Assembly (NCBI GenBank): GCA_049999805.1
Contig: JBNGIO010003805.1
Location: 1-32,542 of the forward strand
Direction of reading: 5' to 3'
DNA from: Folioceros fuciformis
Taxonomy: Eukaryota > Anthocerotophyta > Anthocerotopsida > Anthocerotales
DNA: 32,542 bases
The notes below the pieces were generated by a model. That model had not been told where the DNA came from. It saw only the letters and a list, made by a program, of their open reading frames with translations, and did no database searches. Position numbers and translations under genes: made by a program. Of the stretch, positions 9,234-21,059 are shown one piece after another. Numbering within the stretch: position 1 is the first letter of the stretch; every line of letters starts with the position of its first letter.

Positions 9234-10442
9234 ATGTTGTATAGGGAGTGCAAGAGTAGATTGGAGCCTTTGAGGCCTACCTAAAGTCTAGAGGAGGCCA
9301 CTCCATTGGCATGGAGGGGCATGGATGGCTTTGGGTGAGATGCTTTGTACATTTGGCTTGCCCTCATGGGCTCTTGAATAAAGACGGAGATTTCATTGGC
9401 TATGGAATAAAGATGTGGATTTCATTCCCCCTTAGAATATGGCTTTGCCTTTTATGTTTATGTGTGAATGCTGGTGGTTGTATGGAGGGAACATTGACGG
9501 TGTGGACATGTGAGGAGAACGTGATGTAAGAGGGATCCACTTGCAATCATTTGTGTGGCGATACACGGGAATGCATGAAGGGGCATCCCCTTGAGCTCCA
9601 ACCCTCAAACCCTCAGTACGGTTTGTTGTGGAGATGAACAAAATAGCTGCAACGGACATCCCCTTCAGCTGTGCACAGCATCGTAAAGGGCGGGGGGTGT
9701 GGAGATACAGGAAATTGAGTGGTGAGGGAAATCTCCGTGTGCTCTTTCTCAAGTACTGAACGCAGCCAGGGGTTTGTTGGGAATATTAAACCCTAAAACA
9801 ACATTGTACGTGAGAGAGGGACAAAAACATATCACTAATAAAAACATGTGATATCTCCAAAAAACTTATGAAAATGCTAAGTACACGTTGGGTTGTCTCT
9901 ATTGGGACGTCCAAATGGCCGCCCACTGCTCATGTGGGCAAGTTTGTGACGTCCACATTTAGACTGTATGCGGAGCGGCAAAACATTCTATGAAAGACCC
10001 CTTGATCGCATCCGTATTCCATACCTTAGCCCAAGGCTAGGTCCTTTTTTTATTAAATTCTAGTTGTTCTCTTAATCACTATTTAACTTAAACTCCAAGC
10101 TAAGTCCTACTACTACCACGACCACTTATTCTAGGGTTGTATGTTTCTTCCGTGCTCGTATACCCAAGCTCTCACTCTGGCTTGCCTCTTAAGGAGGCTT
10201 TGTTGTTATCGCGCTCTCTTACGTCATCCTTACGCAAGCTTTGTTACTTTTAACATTCGAATCCTTGCGAGTGGTGAGACGACGAAGAAAATCTGCCTAA
10301 GTGGCAGCGGGTTTTTAAGTGCTGCTAAAAGCCATCCCGAAGAGGGCTTAATGAGAAGTCGCCTGGGGTGGGCTCTGATGCTGGGTACAGTCGGAAGAGC
10401 AGCGCCGAAAGGACCGATACCAAGACTGGAAGGGACAGGACT

Positions 10443-12298
10443 ATGACGACTGCAGAGCAGCTCGTGTTAGACCTCATCATTCCCACCCAACGGGAGAACG
10501 CACTACTGGACCTTTCCAAGGTACGTGCAATTTTGGTTCAGCCCATTTGGTGGTGCTCTGGCTGTGGCGCTGCTGATATCAGTTCCTTTGTGCAGAAACG
10601 GGAGGCGTTCCCCGACTTAGCTCCCATGCTCTGGTACTCTTGCGGAACCATTGCGGCTTTACTCCAGGTTGGGTTTGCTCGCCAAACCACTCCTCCAAGC
10701 CCTTCCTTGTCGGGTGGTGCGGTGCACCGTCTGTGTAGACTGACGATGTTGTTTTCAACCGGCAGGAAATTGTGTCCATCTACCCTATGCTGTCTCCACC
10801 AACCCTAACTGCTGGGGCTTCAAATCGCGTCTGCAACGCACTCGCCTTGCTTCAGGTCAGAAGGATTGCGAACAGTGGTTGCTGGGGGATGTGTATCGCT
10901 GTGATCCCGTTATTTTCAGCTCTTATTGTGAACCCTGTTGGTTGCAGTGTGTTGCTTCACATCCTGAGACAAGGCAACTTTTCCTCCAAGGTATGGTCTA
11001 ATTGGTAACGTGGGTAGTTTTGACTTCCTGCCAGCCTTTTCACAGATGCTTGATATCGGTCGTGGTTGTATGGCAGCTCATATTCCTCTGTACCTGTATC
11101 CGTTCCTCAACACCATGAGCAAGACTCGACCGTTTGAGTATTTACGTCTCACTAGTCTTGGCGTGATTGGTGCCCTAGTAAAAGTATGTAGGTTACTCTG
11201 GAGAATGGTTGTCCCTAATTTCCCGATTTCCGGTTTTGAGTCAGTGAACTGCTGCATTTGTTGATTCAACCGAGCTCTGTTTTTGTGCAGGTGGATGACA
11301 CCGAAGTAATTAACTTCCTTCTGACAACGGAAATTATTCCGTTGTGCCTAAGAACGATGGAGATGGGCAGTGAGCTATCGAAGACTGTAAGTCTGCTTGC
11401 TATGCTGTGGGTTGCAGTCTGTTATGGACGTGAGTGTTCCTCGTGTGACAGAAGGTTCGTTTGTCTACATGGAAGCTACGCAATATTGTAGTTCCCCTGG
11501 TGGTGTCATGTTTCATGTCAGAGGTCCTTGTATCATACATAGAAATGTGTGATTCAAGGCTCTTTCTCCTGGGTGAATGCGTTTCTGTTGCTAAACTCCT
11601 CTAGCGTCTATAAGTTTCCATCCTCCATCTTTGGTAATGAGAAGTTGTGGATGATTCCGTGCAGGTTGCCACCTTCATAGTCCAAAAGATACTGTTAGAT
11701 GATGTTGGTTTGGCATATATCTGTGCAACTGCCGAGCGGTTTTTCGCAGTAGGGGCTGTATTAGGAAGTATGGTTCAAATGTTAGCCGAACAGCCGTCTG
11801 TGCGCCTTCTCAAGCACATCATTCGGTGTTATCTGCGATTGACGGACAACCCAAGGCAGATCTCCTTTGCCCTACAGTCCTTTGTCCTGCCTTCGTTGAG
11901 CTTTTGTTGGGTGTGGAGCTTGGTGCTGGTCTATGCTGAGCCGTTTTATTGCTCTGGTCAGGGCTTGTGAAGCGTTACAGAAATGTTTACCAGAGATGCT
12001 TCGAGATAACACATTCAACAATAGCCTTCGAGTAAGGAAACGATCTCAGAGTACTGTGTGCCTTAGCATCTGATGTCCAGGCGTTCCGCGCCACTACTTT
12101 CCGTCAAGGCACTGCGTCTAATCTCTTCCCGTGTTCCGTGATCAGGAGGACCTGGCCACAAGAAGGTGGCTCAGCCAGCTGCTCCAGAATATTGGACAAC
12201 AACCGCAGGCTGTACCACATCCTTCTGCACACTTACAGCGGCTGGCGACTGGTATGCCAGGGGCTCCCATGGACCAGATTCTTGGAGGGCAGCAATGA
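10443..12298 (+). CDS. CNOT9: CCR4-NOT complex subunit 9 (CNOT9/CAF40/RQCD1)
   Basis: This armadillo-fold subunit of the cytoplasmic CCR4-NOT deadenylase docks mRNA-binding and translational-repression factors. Nine exons join to 299 residues: 10443-10520, 10596-10667, 10766-10855, 10948-10990, 11077-11183, 11291-11386, 11665-11855, 11962-12031 and 12146-12298. Family-specific segments include [31 protein letters not shown] (across exons 2-3), [64 protein letters not shown] and [18 protein letters not shown]. Length matches plant homologues (about 300). The start ATG at 10443 is the first in frame; an upstream GTG is not used. Intron 7 (11856-11961) requires a GC donor (CCAAG/GCAGAT), which restores [21 protein letters not shown]. 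The C-terminus after the fold is Gln/Pro-rich, as in relatives. Confidence 0.95.
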
Positions 12299-14111
12299 GC
12301 AGAGGTGACGTAACTCATGCGTTCTTGTATCACTGGTTGCTGTCATTTATAGGCACTGGTCCTCCATTACTCTTCCAAAGGTCGAGCGTGGAAACACATT
12401 TTTTAGCTGAAAGGTCACATAGCTTCAGAAGCAGCTCGGGACAAAGTGTAAGTTTTCAAGGAATTGGAGTCTTGCTGGGCAAAGGAATTGCTGTGTGTGA
12501 ACTATTCGAGTGTGTGATAGTCCAAGGCAGAGGGGACCCGGATGCTTCTGTCGGTTTCTCTTGTCCGCCGATATAATCTGTCTAGGGTGTGGTGTCGGCA
12601 AGGATGGTGCGGGTGAACTATCTGGCAGGGTAGTGTATACAATTCAATGGCGTGAGCCCCGAGGACTCTCTTGCACCTACACGCGCCTTGGACGGTAGCC
12701 GTCGATGCATTCTTTTGTAAAATGAAGCTTTTTATCAAATTGTACCATACTGAAAAGTTTCCGTCTAGCAGCTGTATGCCGTGCTGCTCTTTCCCTGGAT
12801 GCCGTGTGGTGACGGAGATCTTCCCACGCGGTAACGATGCTGTGATCATCACTGGGCTAGCCTGTGATAATCAACAGAAAGCTTCGCACACAAGGTCCTT
12901 GAAGCCTGGGTATCCGCCGTGCATTCTGGGAACGGGTGCGGTTGGGCCGAGCAACGGACTGCAACTGTCCTCAATGCCCTGGACATAGTCCCTCTTGTCT
13001 CACCCGGGCCTGCTGCCACTTGTCAGAGCGCCGGTGAGAAGCGGAAAGGCGGAGCTGGAGGCTTGCGCTGATGTCATAGACAATCAATGAGCCCATCTTG
13101 CGGTGTAAATATATTTGATGTGCAGTCTGTCTGGCACATATCGAGTATGATCGGATTCCTGAGGCGCATGTCGGATCGGGCCGGGTCATCAGTCCGTCGC
13201 TCTCATCAGTTGCAGTTTGTCACTCTCTGCAGCGGGCACTTGCATCTGCTCACTGTTGGCGGCCTCACCTCTGGTTCTCGGGCAAATCTCTACCGCTTTG
13301 CCCCTGTTGCCGTGATCGTGAAGCGAGTTTCAGTGATGTGAAGATGCGGGAACGATGCTTGAACGATGCTGCCGCTCGCGCACAACTCCGGCAGCCGAGC
13401 TCCAGGCCGGCGGCCAGTCAAGAAGCGCCCGCTCCCAAATGTTACCTCCTTCCCCTCCACCGGCATCACGTTGGGCCCACTGCCGGTTCGAACCGGCGCC
13501 GGTGACCAACCAACCTACAGACGCTACCACATGCTTCGGCTGAAGGCGCATCTCGCGACGCAAGTGGCCGTTAACAGGTTCTACAGCGTTGGACGGGGGG
13601 AAGGCGGTGAGCGGGGGCTGGGAAGGAAGCCCGGTCCCGGTCGGTAATGCGCCAGGGCTAACGCATCCCCGTTGCCTGGGTGCACACGGCGCGTCCTCCG
13701 GACCTGCTAGGATTGGCAGCTTCCCCAGCGCTGCAGGACGGTGATTGACTGACGCGCGCGCCACTTGCGTTGTAATAGCGCGGCTGGGAAACAGCACGAC
13801 TACGCGTCGGACGCTTGCTCTGCGGACGGGACCCAGAAGAGGACGCAGCGCCGGCGCGCACTCGTCTCGAACGCGCCCTCGCTGGAGCGAAGGGAAGACG
13901 CTGGGCCTGACTTCAACGGTTGTTCATGCGGGTGTCCGCGCCCGCAGTTTCCTGCTGCTGTCTGGTTACAATGATCGTTCGGGACTTGCGCGGCATGCGG
14001 TTGACAGGAGGAGCTAGAGGAGGTGACGGAGCCAGAGCCGAAGCCGGATCTTTGGTGTAGAAGAACCTCGATTGGGAGGAGGCGCAGGCAGCGCTGTTGA
14101 TCTTTCGAGGC
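12299..14111. other. intergenic, no supported gene
   Basis: This stretch holds the CNOT9 3' untranslated region and, from about 13,350, a GC-rich segment likely to be the promoter and 5' untranslated region of the PADRE gene. Open frames on both strands (for example 13330-13797 minus, 155 codons) are Arg/Pro/Ala/Gly-rich and overlap each other in several frames. That is the usual behaviour of GC-rich non-coding DNA. Confidence 0.6.
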
Positions 14112-14666
14112 ATGGGGAACCATCTGGCGCACTGCATCACAGGCGGCGGAGTAGGAGGAGATGAGTCGAAAGGCAACGTTGTCATCCTCCAGGCCAACGG
14201 GCAGGTGACGGAGGTTGCGCACAGCGTGCGATGTCAGGAGCTGCTGCAGGCGCATCCTTACCATTTCGTGTGCCACTCCAGTTCCGTGCTACTCAAGCAG
14301 CAGGGATCCTTTCTGCCGGCGGAGGCCAAGTTGAAGCGCGGGGAGATCTACTTTCTGCTCCCGCTGCCAGGGGATCTCAATGGCTCCAGCACCAAGACCG
14401 GGAGCACGGATACGGAGGCCCTGCTAGGGAAGGGGACATTTCACCGTCCGCAGGTGCATGGCACCATCAAGTTTGTCATTCCCAAGCAGTACCTTAACAG
14501 AATCATGGCGGAACAAGCGGCCAAGGGATCTCGGGCTAAGCCCGGGAAGAGCGGCCACGGCAAGTATACCAAGAGGCGGAAAAGTGCGTTAAGCTTTGGT
14601 GGAGGATCTAAGAAATCTAGCACCATGTGGACACCAGGGCTGGAGAGCATCGTCGAGAGGGATTGA
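14112..14666 (+). CDS. PADRE-domain (DUF4228) protein
   Basis: PADRE proteins are small plant proteins, many of them induced by pathogens or abiotic stress; their biochemical role is unknown. This single-exon gene encodes 184 residues. I chose ATG 14112 over the in-frame ATG at 14097 because it gives MGNHLAHC, the Gly2 N-myristoylation start with a nearby Cys (palmitoylation) typical of the family and consistent with membrane attachment. The domain is visible as VVILQANGQV (residues 23-32), ELLQAHPYHFVCHSSSVLL (43-61) and LPAEAKLKRGEIYFLLPLP (68-86). The C-terminal signature is MWTPGLESIVE (172-182). A basic Lys/Arg/Gly-rich stretch (138-168) separates the two. No introns are needed. Confidence 0.9.
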   Translation: MGNHLAHCITGGGVGGDESKGNVVILQANGQVTEVAHSVRCQELLQAHPYHFVCHSSSVLLKQQGSFLPAEAKLKRGEIYFLLPLPGDLNGSSTKTGSTDTEALLGKGTFHRPQVHGTIKFVIPKQYLNRIMAEQAAKGSRAKPGKSGHGKYTKRRKSALSFGGGSKKSSTMWTPGLESIVERD

Positions 14667-15876
14667 GGTCGGACAACATGCAGCGCTGGTGCAAAGCTCT
14701 GCGGAGGGAGGAAGTAGTGATCTAGCTCTCCGCTCATCTCGCTTCCCAGATGCTGATAACCTGGAGGCGATCATCATTTTCGACAGCTGCCTTTCACAGC
14801 GAGGAGGTCTGCTGTATGGCATGTCAGGTGCATGCCCTCTGCATCTCACGCGCAAGCTAGCCCCTTGCTGGCACGGGGAAGTGGGGCAAGATATTGTACA
14901 TAACTCTGCTCAAGGGGCTGCTAGTCGCAAGCCGTTGATCCAGCTGTATTGTCCTTGTGCAATTTTCTCCCTGTTCCTCGACTCCCTTACTTGCTCTGCC
15001 TGTTCAAGCAAGCAAGCAGTGAATTAGCAAGACGGTTGGTACTGTCTTGCACGCTAGGTGCTCATGTTGGAGGTTCGAGGGTATGGTGCACCGACACCTA
15101 CCACGGGTGTAACTGTCCCGACATCCCTATTATGAGCTTCAGCCTGCTTGGCGTCTTCCGGGTGTAGTTTGCCAGCCCTGCGTCGTCTTCTTTGTTGGCT
15201 GGCACCAGAGGGATAAAACTGTGGAACGCTTTGTCATCAGGCTTCTGTCACGAGGACTTGTGGGGGTATCTAGTCAAGGGACGCTCACAGTTTCCTACTT
15301 CGGCTGCTCTTGTCATTTGTCTGAGAATCAATCAAGTCATCCCTTTCGTCTTGTGATGAGGTCTTCGGGATCAGCGCTGCCTCCGCAGTTTCATGTTGAC
15401 TCCCAATACAGTTTGGAGTTCCCTTTTGCCCACCCAACTCGCCAGGCAAGCGTGAGCACTATGTCACGTACACCCGGTCGTGCAGTTGTCGTTTTTGTAC
15501 ACACATCCATACATACGCTGCTAGGTACAGTGTACTTAGTTAGGGTTCGATCGGATGACTCTCCGCAGGCCCCACGAACGATTGTAACACTTGCGACCCG
15601 GGAGTAAACTTCTATGTTTGTGATTTACTTTACACAAACGCAGTTACCTGCTAGGGACAGGTTAGGGCAAACCTTGTTACGATGTACGTACTCGTGCCCT
15701 AACGGAAAGAGAGAAAACCCGCAGAAGGCGAACCGTGCTTATTTGGTCTCCCGTCTCTCCCGCTCAGCTTCTTTTTGCCCTAGTTTGGTGTAGGCTCGGG
15801 TGATTTCGGCGAAGGCGTTGTTGGCGCTGCGTATTCATCGGTCAGCTACTGCAGGTGGTTGGTCCCAATTCCACAC
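14667..15876. other. intergenic: PADRE 3' region and eL28 promoter
   Basis: I see no gene. Open frames such as 15221-15607 lack any domain. The right-hand 350 bp should contain the eL28 promoter, which includes a telo-box-type element at 15540-15547. Confidence 0.55.
15540..15547 (-). promoter_or_regulatory. telo-box-type element upstream of eL28
   Basis: TTAGGGTT (AACCCTAA on the other strand) lies about 330 bp upstream of the eL28 start codon. Telo boxes are common in plant ribosomal-protein promoters, where they support expression in growing cells. The match is short, so chance is possible. Confidence 0.35.
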
Positions 15877-16619
15877 ATGGCGTCAGCGGATTTGATCTGG
15901 CAGCTGGTGAAGAACAACAACAGGTATCTTGTCAGGAGGAACGGCAACAGCAATGCCTCTATCACGTTCAGCGCTGAGCCGAACAATCTGTACAACTTGA
16001 ATACGTTCAAGTACTCAGGTAGGTGGCTGCCCGCCTCTCAGTCTGTAGCTCTCGTTGTGCCGGCTCAAGGGGGTGGAGGAGGGGGGCCTGGCTTCGTGGA
16101 GGTCCTGTTTGCTTGCCTTTTGTGAGCACCGTGGGACGGGTTATGACGTCATCGTCCAGGGTGAAGGTTTTGTCTGATGGTTTCTCAAATTTCAGGTTTG
16201 GCAAACAAGAAGACCGTTATATTGGCACCTGGAGGAGAGGGGCTGAATGTGGTCTTGGGTACAACGAAGGCGAAGAGGTCGGCAAAGGTTGCGAGCTCTG
16301 TTAACAAGTCTCTCATGAAGAGGAATTTTAGGAAGATGGCGAAGGCTGTCGTGAACCAGGTGTGGATAAGTTTTTGCCTTGCAAGCAGTTTTAGGGTATG
16401 GTGGTCTGTCTTGAACGTCGTGGTTTCTACTGACTTTGGATGTTGATGCTTTCGTACGTTGTTGGCCCCCGCCATGATTAGGTGGCAGTCAACGGATATC
16501 GCCCAGATTTGAAGAAAGCGGCGCTTGCTAGGCTCAGTTCGGTGCACAAGAGCTTGCGTGTTATCAAAGCTGGTGGGTCTAAGAAGTCATCGAAAGTGCG
16601 CAAGCCTGCCCGGAAGTAG
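15877..16619 (+). CDS. RPL28: 60S ribosomal protein L28 (eL28)
   Basis: This is a structural protein of the cytosolic large ribosomal subunit. Three exons (15877-16018, 16196-16359, 16482-16619) join to 147 residues, close to the usual plant length of about 143. The start [23 protein letters not shown] is diagnostic for eL28, and it continues with [18 protein letters not shown] across the first splice. Exon 2 gives [11 protein letters not shown] and [14 protein letters not shown]; exon 3 gives [22 protein letters not shown] and a Lys/Arg-rich tail. All introns are GT-AG. The 3' end converges on the SLOW GREEN 1-like gene, with 326 bp between stop codons. Confidence 0.97.
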
Positions 16620-16945
16620 AATTTAGGGAGCCTTTCCTGTGATGGCCAATTTTTGCCTGCGGACGCGTACTTGTCTTTTGTTGGCATACGGCTTGTGCTA
16701 GCACTTCTGTGTGGCACTTCGGTTCTCTTTTCCCCTGGCGTATGTATTTGAGTGACACGAACTTGGCGATTGTTTCCGTGGATCAATTGATCTCAAGTTG
16801 AAATGGTCCTGAAATATGCTAATTCGTTCTCTACTGTAGCCGAAAGAATGAGGAGTCCTCTCATCCGAATATCAAAATTGTGTTCCGGCCACAAGTCCTG
16901 GTCGTTGCGCTCGCAAACCCATGTCGCTAGTGTGAAATCGTGGCG

Positions 16946-18622
16946 TTAGTCTTCAGTTTGAGTATTGTCGTCCGTCTTGTCTACTCCCAATGTTGTTGGC
17001 TGCTTCATTGGCTTGACAGGCTTTTTACCTTTTGCTTTGTCTTCCGTCTCCCTTTCGTTGCGCTCTTTCAATTTACGAGACTCAGTTTTGGCTTGCAACA
17101 TGAGTTCGTCCAGATAACCCCTGTTAGGGAAATCTTTCGGGCAAAGTTTGCGATAGTGCCTGAAGAATTGCTCAGCTTCTTTGGACATACCAAGAATACT
17201 GTAGATCAGACCCTGCGCAACCAAGTACCAGCGATTCTCAGGTATTTAGGTGCCAGGCCCGCCCATTGTACATAAATCTCTCCCAGTATTGCAAAATGCA
17301 GGCCAAGGGATATATAACGAACCTTGCAAAGATAAGGTCGAAAATCATTAGGGTCATCCTTGAGGATAACGTTATATTGTTGCAAAGCCTCTTTCAAGTT
17401 TCCCTGCAGGAACAGCCTCTGACTATTAGCCGAACAACACCGCGAGCGTTCTACACCAATCCTTATACATAATCATATATCCGAAACAACGGTACCTGGA
17501 GAGTATGCATTTGGCCAAGCAGCATTCTCAAATTTCGAGACTCTTCATGCTTTTTGGACTGGGTTGCCTGTTTTATGGCACCTTCCAGCATTTCAAGCAC
17601 AAGACTATATTGGCCATTCTTCTGCATCACCACTGCCAGTCCCTGCAAAGGATACACGAACCACATAAAACCAAACGTACAACTTGGACAGACTGCTGCA
17701 CCATATCGTGTGGCTCTAGGCCAGCAACACAACAGAGCTACCAACTCACCTGATAGGCACGAGCAGAAAATGGCTCAGTCTCCAAAATTTCCTTGAAGCC
17801 CTTCTCTGAGAGGTCGAGGTCTCCAGCGAAATCTAAAGTCTGGGCTCTCATGTACTTCCATTCGAGATTTTTTGGCTCAAGCTCTACAAGCCTGTCAAGT
17901 AAACTGATGGCAGCACTCACCTCTCCTTTCTTCATCCTAAAAAACAGCAGTGCTTGAAGTGCTTTGACATCATTTGGGTGGCGTTCCAGATAGCTTCTGA
18001 ACATGATCTCCGCTGCGTCGGTGGTGAGGTCGGAGCCCTCCCCAAAGGGCGGTTCAAAATCGGTACCCGTATCATCTGTTTTATCTGCTAACGCAGTCCC
18101 AAGGTGTTCTGTGGCATCCGCTTCGTCTTCTCCTACGTCCTTTGCCTCTGAATGCTTGTCCTTGTCTGCTGGTGTTTCGCCCTTCTTCGTGACAGTCTGC
18201 ATAGGTGCGTTCAGAGTTGTCTGAGAAGATACGACGGAACCAGCCAAGACTGGCCTGCAGATACTGAACGCCAGGCCTACAGCTAACCCCGACCAGGCCA
18301 GCAGCTGAACCTGCTCAGAATGCCGGCCGAGGCATGGCTTCTTGTACCTGGATTTCTCCTCGTCCATGCAAGTTGTTCTACATTTCAGATGGCCAGGCAA
18401 AGAGCGTGTTTCTTTGGCCCTTTCCTTGCCCTCCCAGCCTGATGAACTTCGCAGGTGCAGGTCAGGCCTTCTCAAGGAGTTCGCATTCCTCACTGCAATT
18501 CCTCGCGGCAACCCTACGACGATCGGGCAACGTTGTGACAAATTTGCCAGCCGCCTGCTCCCATTTACAGTTAGAACCTCAGCTGGAAGCTGTCTGTGCG
18601 TGCGTGCTGGAAAAGCTTCCAT
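16946..18622 (-). CDS. SG1: chloroplast TPR protein, SLOW GREEN 1-like
   Basis: SLOW GREEN 1 is a plastid TPR protein needed for chloroplast development. Four exons (17750-18622, 17496-17642, 17323-17403, 16946-17212) join to 455 residues. Residues 1-75 are rich in Arg, Ser and Leu with few acids, like a transit peptide. Residues 105-127 are a hydrophobic segment, possibly a thylakoid or envelope anchor, followed by an acidic linker (145-200). TPR helices fill about 203-400: AEIMFRSYLERHPNDVKAL, AISLLDRLVELEPKN, GFKEILETEPFSARAYQ, GNLKEALQQYNVILKDDPND and GLIYSILGMSKEAEQFFRHY. The tail is Lys/Glu-rich. The assignment rests on the order of TPR units and the DFRPYLCKGLIYS junction. Another plastid TPR protein is possible. 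Confidence 0.78.
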
Positions 18623-18995
18623 CCTTTCTACCTCGAGACTGGGGAATTTCCACGCTTATCGCGTAAACGCCAACACTCAATAGGTTGGCATCGCGTTCGA
18701 TCCTCTCACACCCACTCCCTTGATTTGCAAATGGTGCACAGGATAACCTGGGCTCTTTTCCTGTGGACGCGCTTGAAGAAAGCAATGGTCGCTCTGTTGG
18801 TATGCACCCGGAAGCTGCAGGAAGTGAGAAGTGCCCTTGTGACGGGGTTGATCTTGCTGCGTCGTCCACCACAGTGTAATCCTTTGCACAAAAGCAACAA
18901 AGCAGTGACTCGTTCATAAAACAAGTCCACCTCCGAGGCTTTGTCTGAGCCGTGCGTTCGAACCTCTCAACTTTGTTCGTCAAGGAAACAAGCTT

Positions 18996-19008
18996 AAACC
19001 CTAAACCC
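18996..19008. promoter_or_regulatory. telo-box (AAACCCTAAACCC) upstream of the SG1-like gene
   Basis: One and a half plant telomere-type units, AAACCCTAAACCC, lie about 375 bp upstream of the SG1-like start codon and about 70 bp past the COM1 stop. Telo boxes are often found near start sites of plant growth and plastid-biogenesis genes. It fits the short promoter space between the two co-oriented genes. Confidence 0.45.
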
Positions 19009-19075
19009 CTAGGTGACAGGAATCTGCCAAGACATCAACCCTGATGGAACACCCATTACAATTCCGCGGACACGA

Positions 19076-21059
19076 TCACAAGTCAGAATCGAACCCAATG
19101 TTCCAATATCCATCCGGGGTTGATGGGGGAGCGTATCTGTAACGGTGCCTCGAGACTTGGTCATAATGCTCACAACGGTTTAAAAGGGTACCATTCGCAT
19201 CCCCGACAAAAATCGCATCGTAAAACCTCGTGCACTGCTTGCAAGAAGCTCCAGGCAGTGCTTCTCTGTCCCTCTTCTTCCTCGCGGGTTCCACGTATTT
19301 GAAGTCCACAGCCTGACATCTTTGTTTCTGTTTCACGGCATGGCTATCCCCTGGCATCAACTTCGTTTGCTTTTCTTCGGCAAGTTCAACTGCAGGGTCA
19401 GCAACAATTGGCACGACTTCATTGGAAGTATCAAATTCAGTGTTAGCAACAATTGGCAAATGTGTTTTGCCCACATCCTCGACCATCCCATTTTCCCTTG
19501 GTACCGAGCCCGCAGTTGGACCAGGTTTCTGAGCCTTGGAATTCTTGACCTGAGTAGATTCCCCTTGAGGCGATGCTACCAAGCACGTATCATTGATAGC
19601 CCCTTGGCCATCCTTCCTGTGTCGAGCTGTGGCAATTTTTTGCAACGCAGACACCAGTTTGCTGGAACCACGGTTGGCTCCAAGCCAGTTCTTGTAAATT
19701 GCCTCATCCTGAGGCAGTCGTGCAGGGATCCCTCCATCTTCATCAGCATTCAGGGCTGCGAGATCGCGAGCTGTGTCAAGAAAATCATCATGGGGATCCA
19801 AAGCGCAACCAGGGGAACGCACTCGGGTGTTTTTCCAGGGCCTTTCCTTCGTTCTTACGCGTGAAAGAAGCTCCACCTTGTCTGCAGCCTTGGCCCTCTC
19901 GCCTGAACGTGTCTCTCTGAATGCGTTTGCAGATCCAGCACGTGGCTGCACCACGTTAGACTCATTCTTCACAAGCTGGCCAGTGGCAGATAGTGACTGG
20001 TGTAATCCTTTTTGGACCAGGGAGTTATACTGTCTACAAACATTATGGTACATGCGCTTCCAACGGCGTATCTGCTCTGCTGTTGCACAGCTATTCCCCC
20101 GAGCCTCGGATGACCGTGCTTCGCAGATTTTCTCCAAAGATTGCTGCAGTTTCATTTTCTCCGAAAGTAAGTCTTCGATTTGTGTTGAAAGTTGCTCCTG
20201 CTGAATGGTTAGCCTGATGCTCTTTTCCTTCTCTTCCACATGTCTCTCTGTGGTCAAACTGAGCTTCTGGCTAAGCTCATCATTAGCATGAAGGAGCTCT
20301 CTGTTCGATGTCTCTAATGTTTGGATCCTTTCAACAAGCTCCTTCTTCTCCTCTTCAATCTTCTGGAGGCTCTTCCTCCCCATCTCAAATGTCTGAATCC
20401 TTTCCACAAGCTCTTTTCTATCCTTTTCAAAATTCTGCAGGCCCTTGCTCGCCATCTCAAGTTCCTGGATCCTTTGCAGAAGTCCTCTCTTCTCCTCTTC
20501 AAGCTTCTGCAGATTCTTACTCAATTGACCGTGTTCCTCTGACAGCTTGCCATACTCCGACTTCAGCTGCTCCTCCTCGGACAAATATTGCAGAAGCAAC
20601 CCTTCTTGCAAATTCGCCGCTTGTTGAAGCTTTGAGTTAGACTCCCGCAGCTGCTCCCGTGAAGATTCACTTTCCTGCAGAGGAGAACGCATCTGATGCT
20701 AGTGCACGGCACAAACTGCCGGGAAGAAACAACCAGAAACCCACAGAAAACGGAAAGAAAATAGTCACCTGAAGGTCGTGTCGCAGAGTTTGTCTCTCTC
20801 GTTCCCATGCTCTTTTGGCAGCCTCCAGCTCTTGTTCCAAACTCCTGCATGTTGCCTGCTGACGCCTTAAACCCGGATAGATGTCTTCCAGGAATGCCTG
20901 CTGTATTAAGTTGATACGAACATGGGCCTCACTGACCTGACCTTTAGCTTGGTCTGTCAAGGCAAAAAAGGCAGCACACAGCTTGGTGTTCAATTGCGCG
21001 GTGACATGTGTGCCCTGCTTCGTGTCTGCCATTTCGGCCAGCGGTGGCTCGATCTCCAT
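19076..21059 (-). CDS. COM1: COM1 / CtIP / Sae2 homologue (gamma response 1)
   Basis: COM1 activates the MRE11-RAD50-NBS1 nuclease to clip and resect double-strand break ends; in plants it is required to remove SPO11 from meiotic breaks. Two exons (20769-21059 and 19076-20674) give 629 residues; the intron has GT and AG ends. Residues 15-60 match the N-terminal tetramerisation part. A long coiled coil covers about 70-300 and includes three 24-residue repeats. The middle is charged and poorly conserved. The C-terminal Sae2 domain is clear at 575-629: CKQC, then NRCEH, then RHRYRYAPPSTPDGYWNIGF, which is the DNA-binding and MRN-activating signature. The start MEIEPPLAEM is the first ATG of the frame. 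The gene is head-to-head with SHOC1. Confidence 0.93.
20313..20528. repeat. three 72-bp intragenic repeats in the COM1 coiled coil
   Basis: The motif ATCCTTT(C/G) recurs at 20325, 20397 and 20469, exactly 72 bp (24 codons) apart. The encoded units have the form (E/D)(K)(K/R)ELVERIQTxE followed by GLQxxE. Because the spacing is a multiple of three, the coiled coil can grow or shrink without frame loss. Unit boundaries are approximate. Confidence 0.85.

Larger units (their letters stand above)
7986..10442. other. gene-poor, AT-rich intergenic region
   Basis: I find no supportable coding region. The open frames here are short, have no recognisable domain and do not link by plausible splicing. 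The stretch 8,240-8,560 is AT-rich with several T runs. A 60-bp duplication (8688-8807) and a 64-bp inverted repeat (9170-9233) are listed separately. An AAACCCTAA telo-box-like element occurs at 9788-9796 but is about 650 bp from the CNOT9 start codon. The last 300 bp presumably hold the CNOT9 promoter and 5' untranslated region. Confidence 0.6.

Noticed and set aside
10019-10046. Short palindrome around TTAGCCCAAGGCTA
   Set aside because: The arms are too short (about 8 bases) to argue for a terminator or element in plant DNA.
10368-10442. N-terminal extension of CNOT9 from a GTG
   Set aside because: GTG is not a likely start in a plant nuclear gene, and the added residues match nothing in the family.
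13330-13797. Minus-strand open frame of 155 codons in GC-rich DNA
   Set aside because: Several frames are open in the same GC-rich stretch and the content is Arg/Pro/Gly-rich with no domain.
15221-15607. Plus-strand open frame of 128 codons upstream of eL28
   Set aside because: It has no recognisable domain and sits in the expected promoter region.
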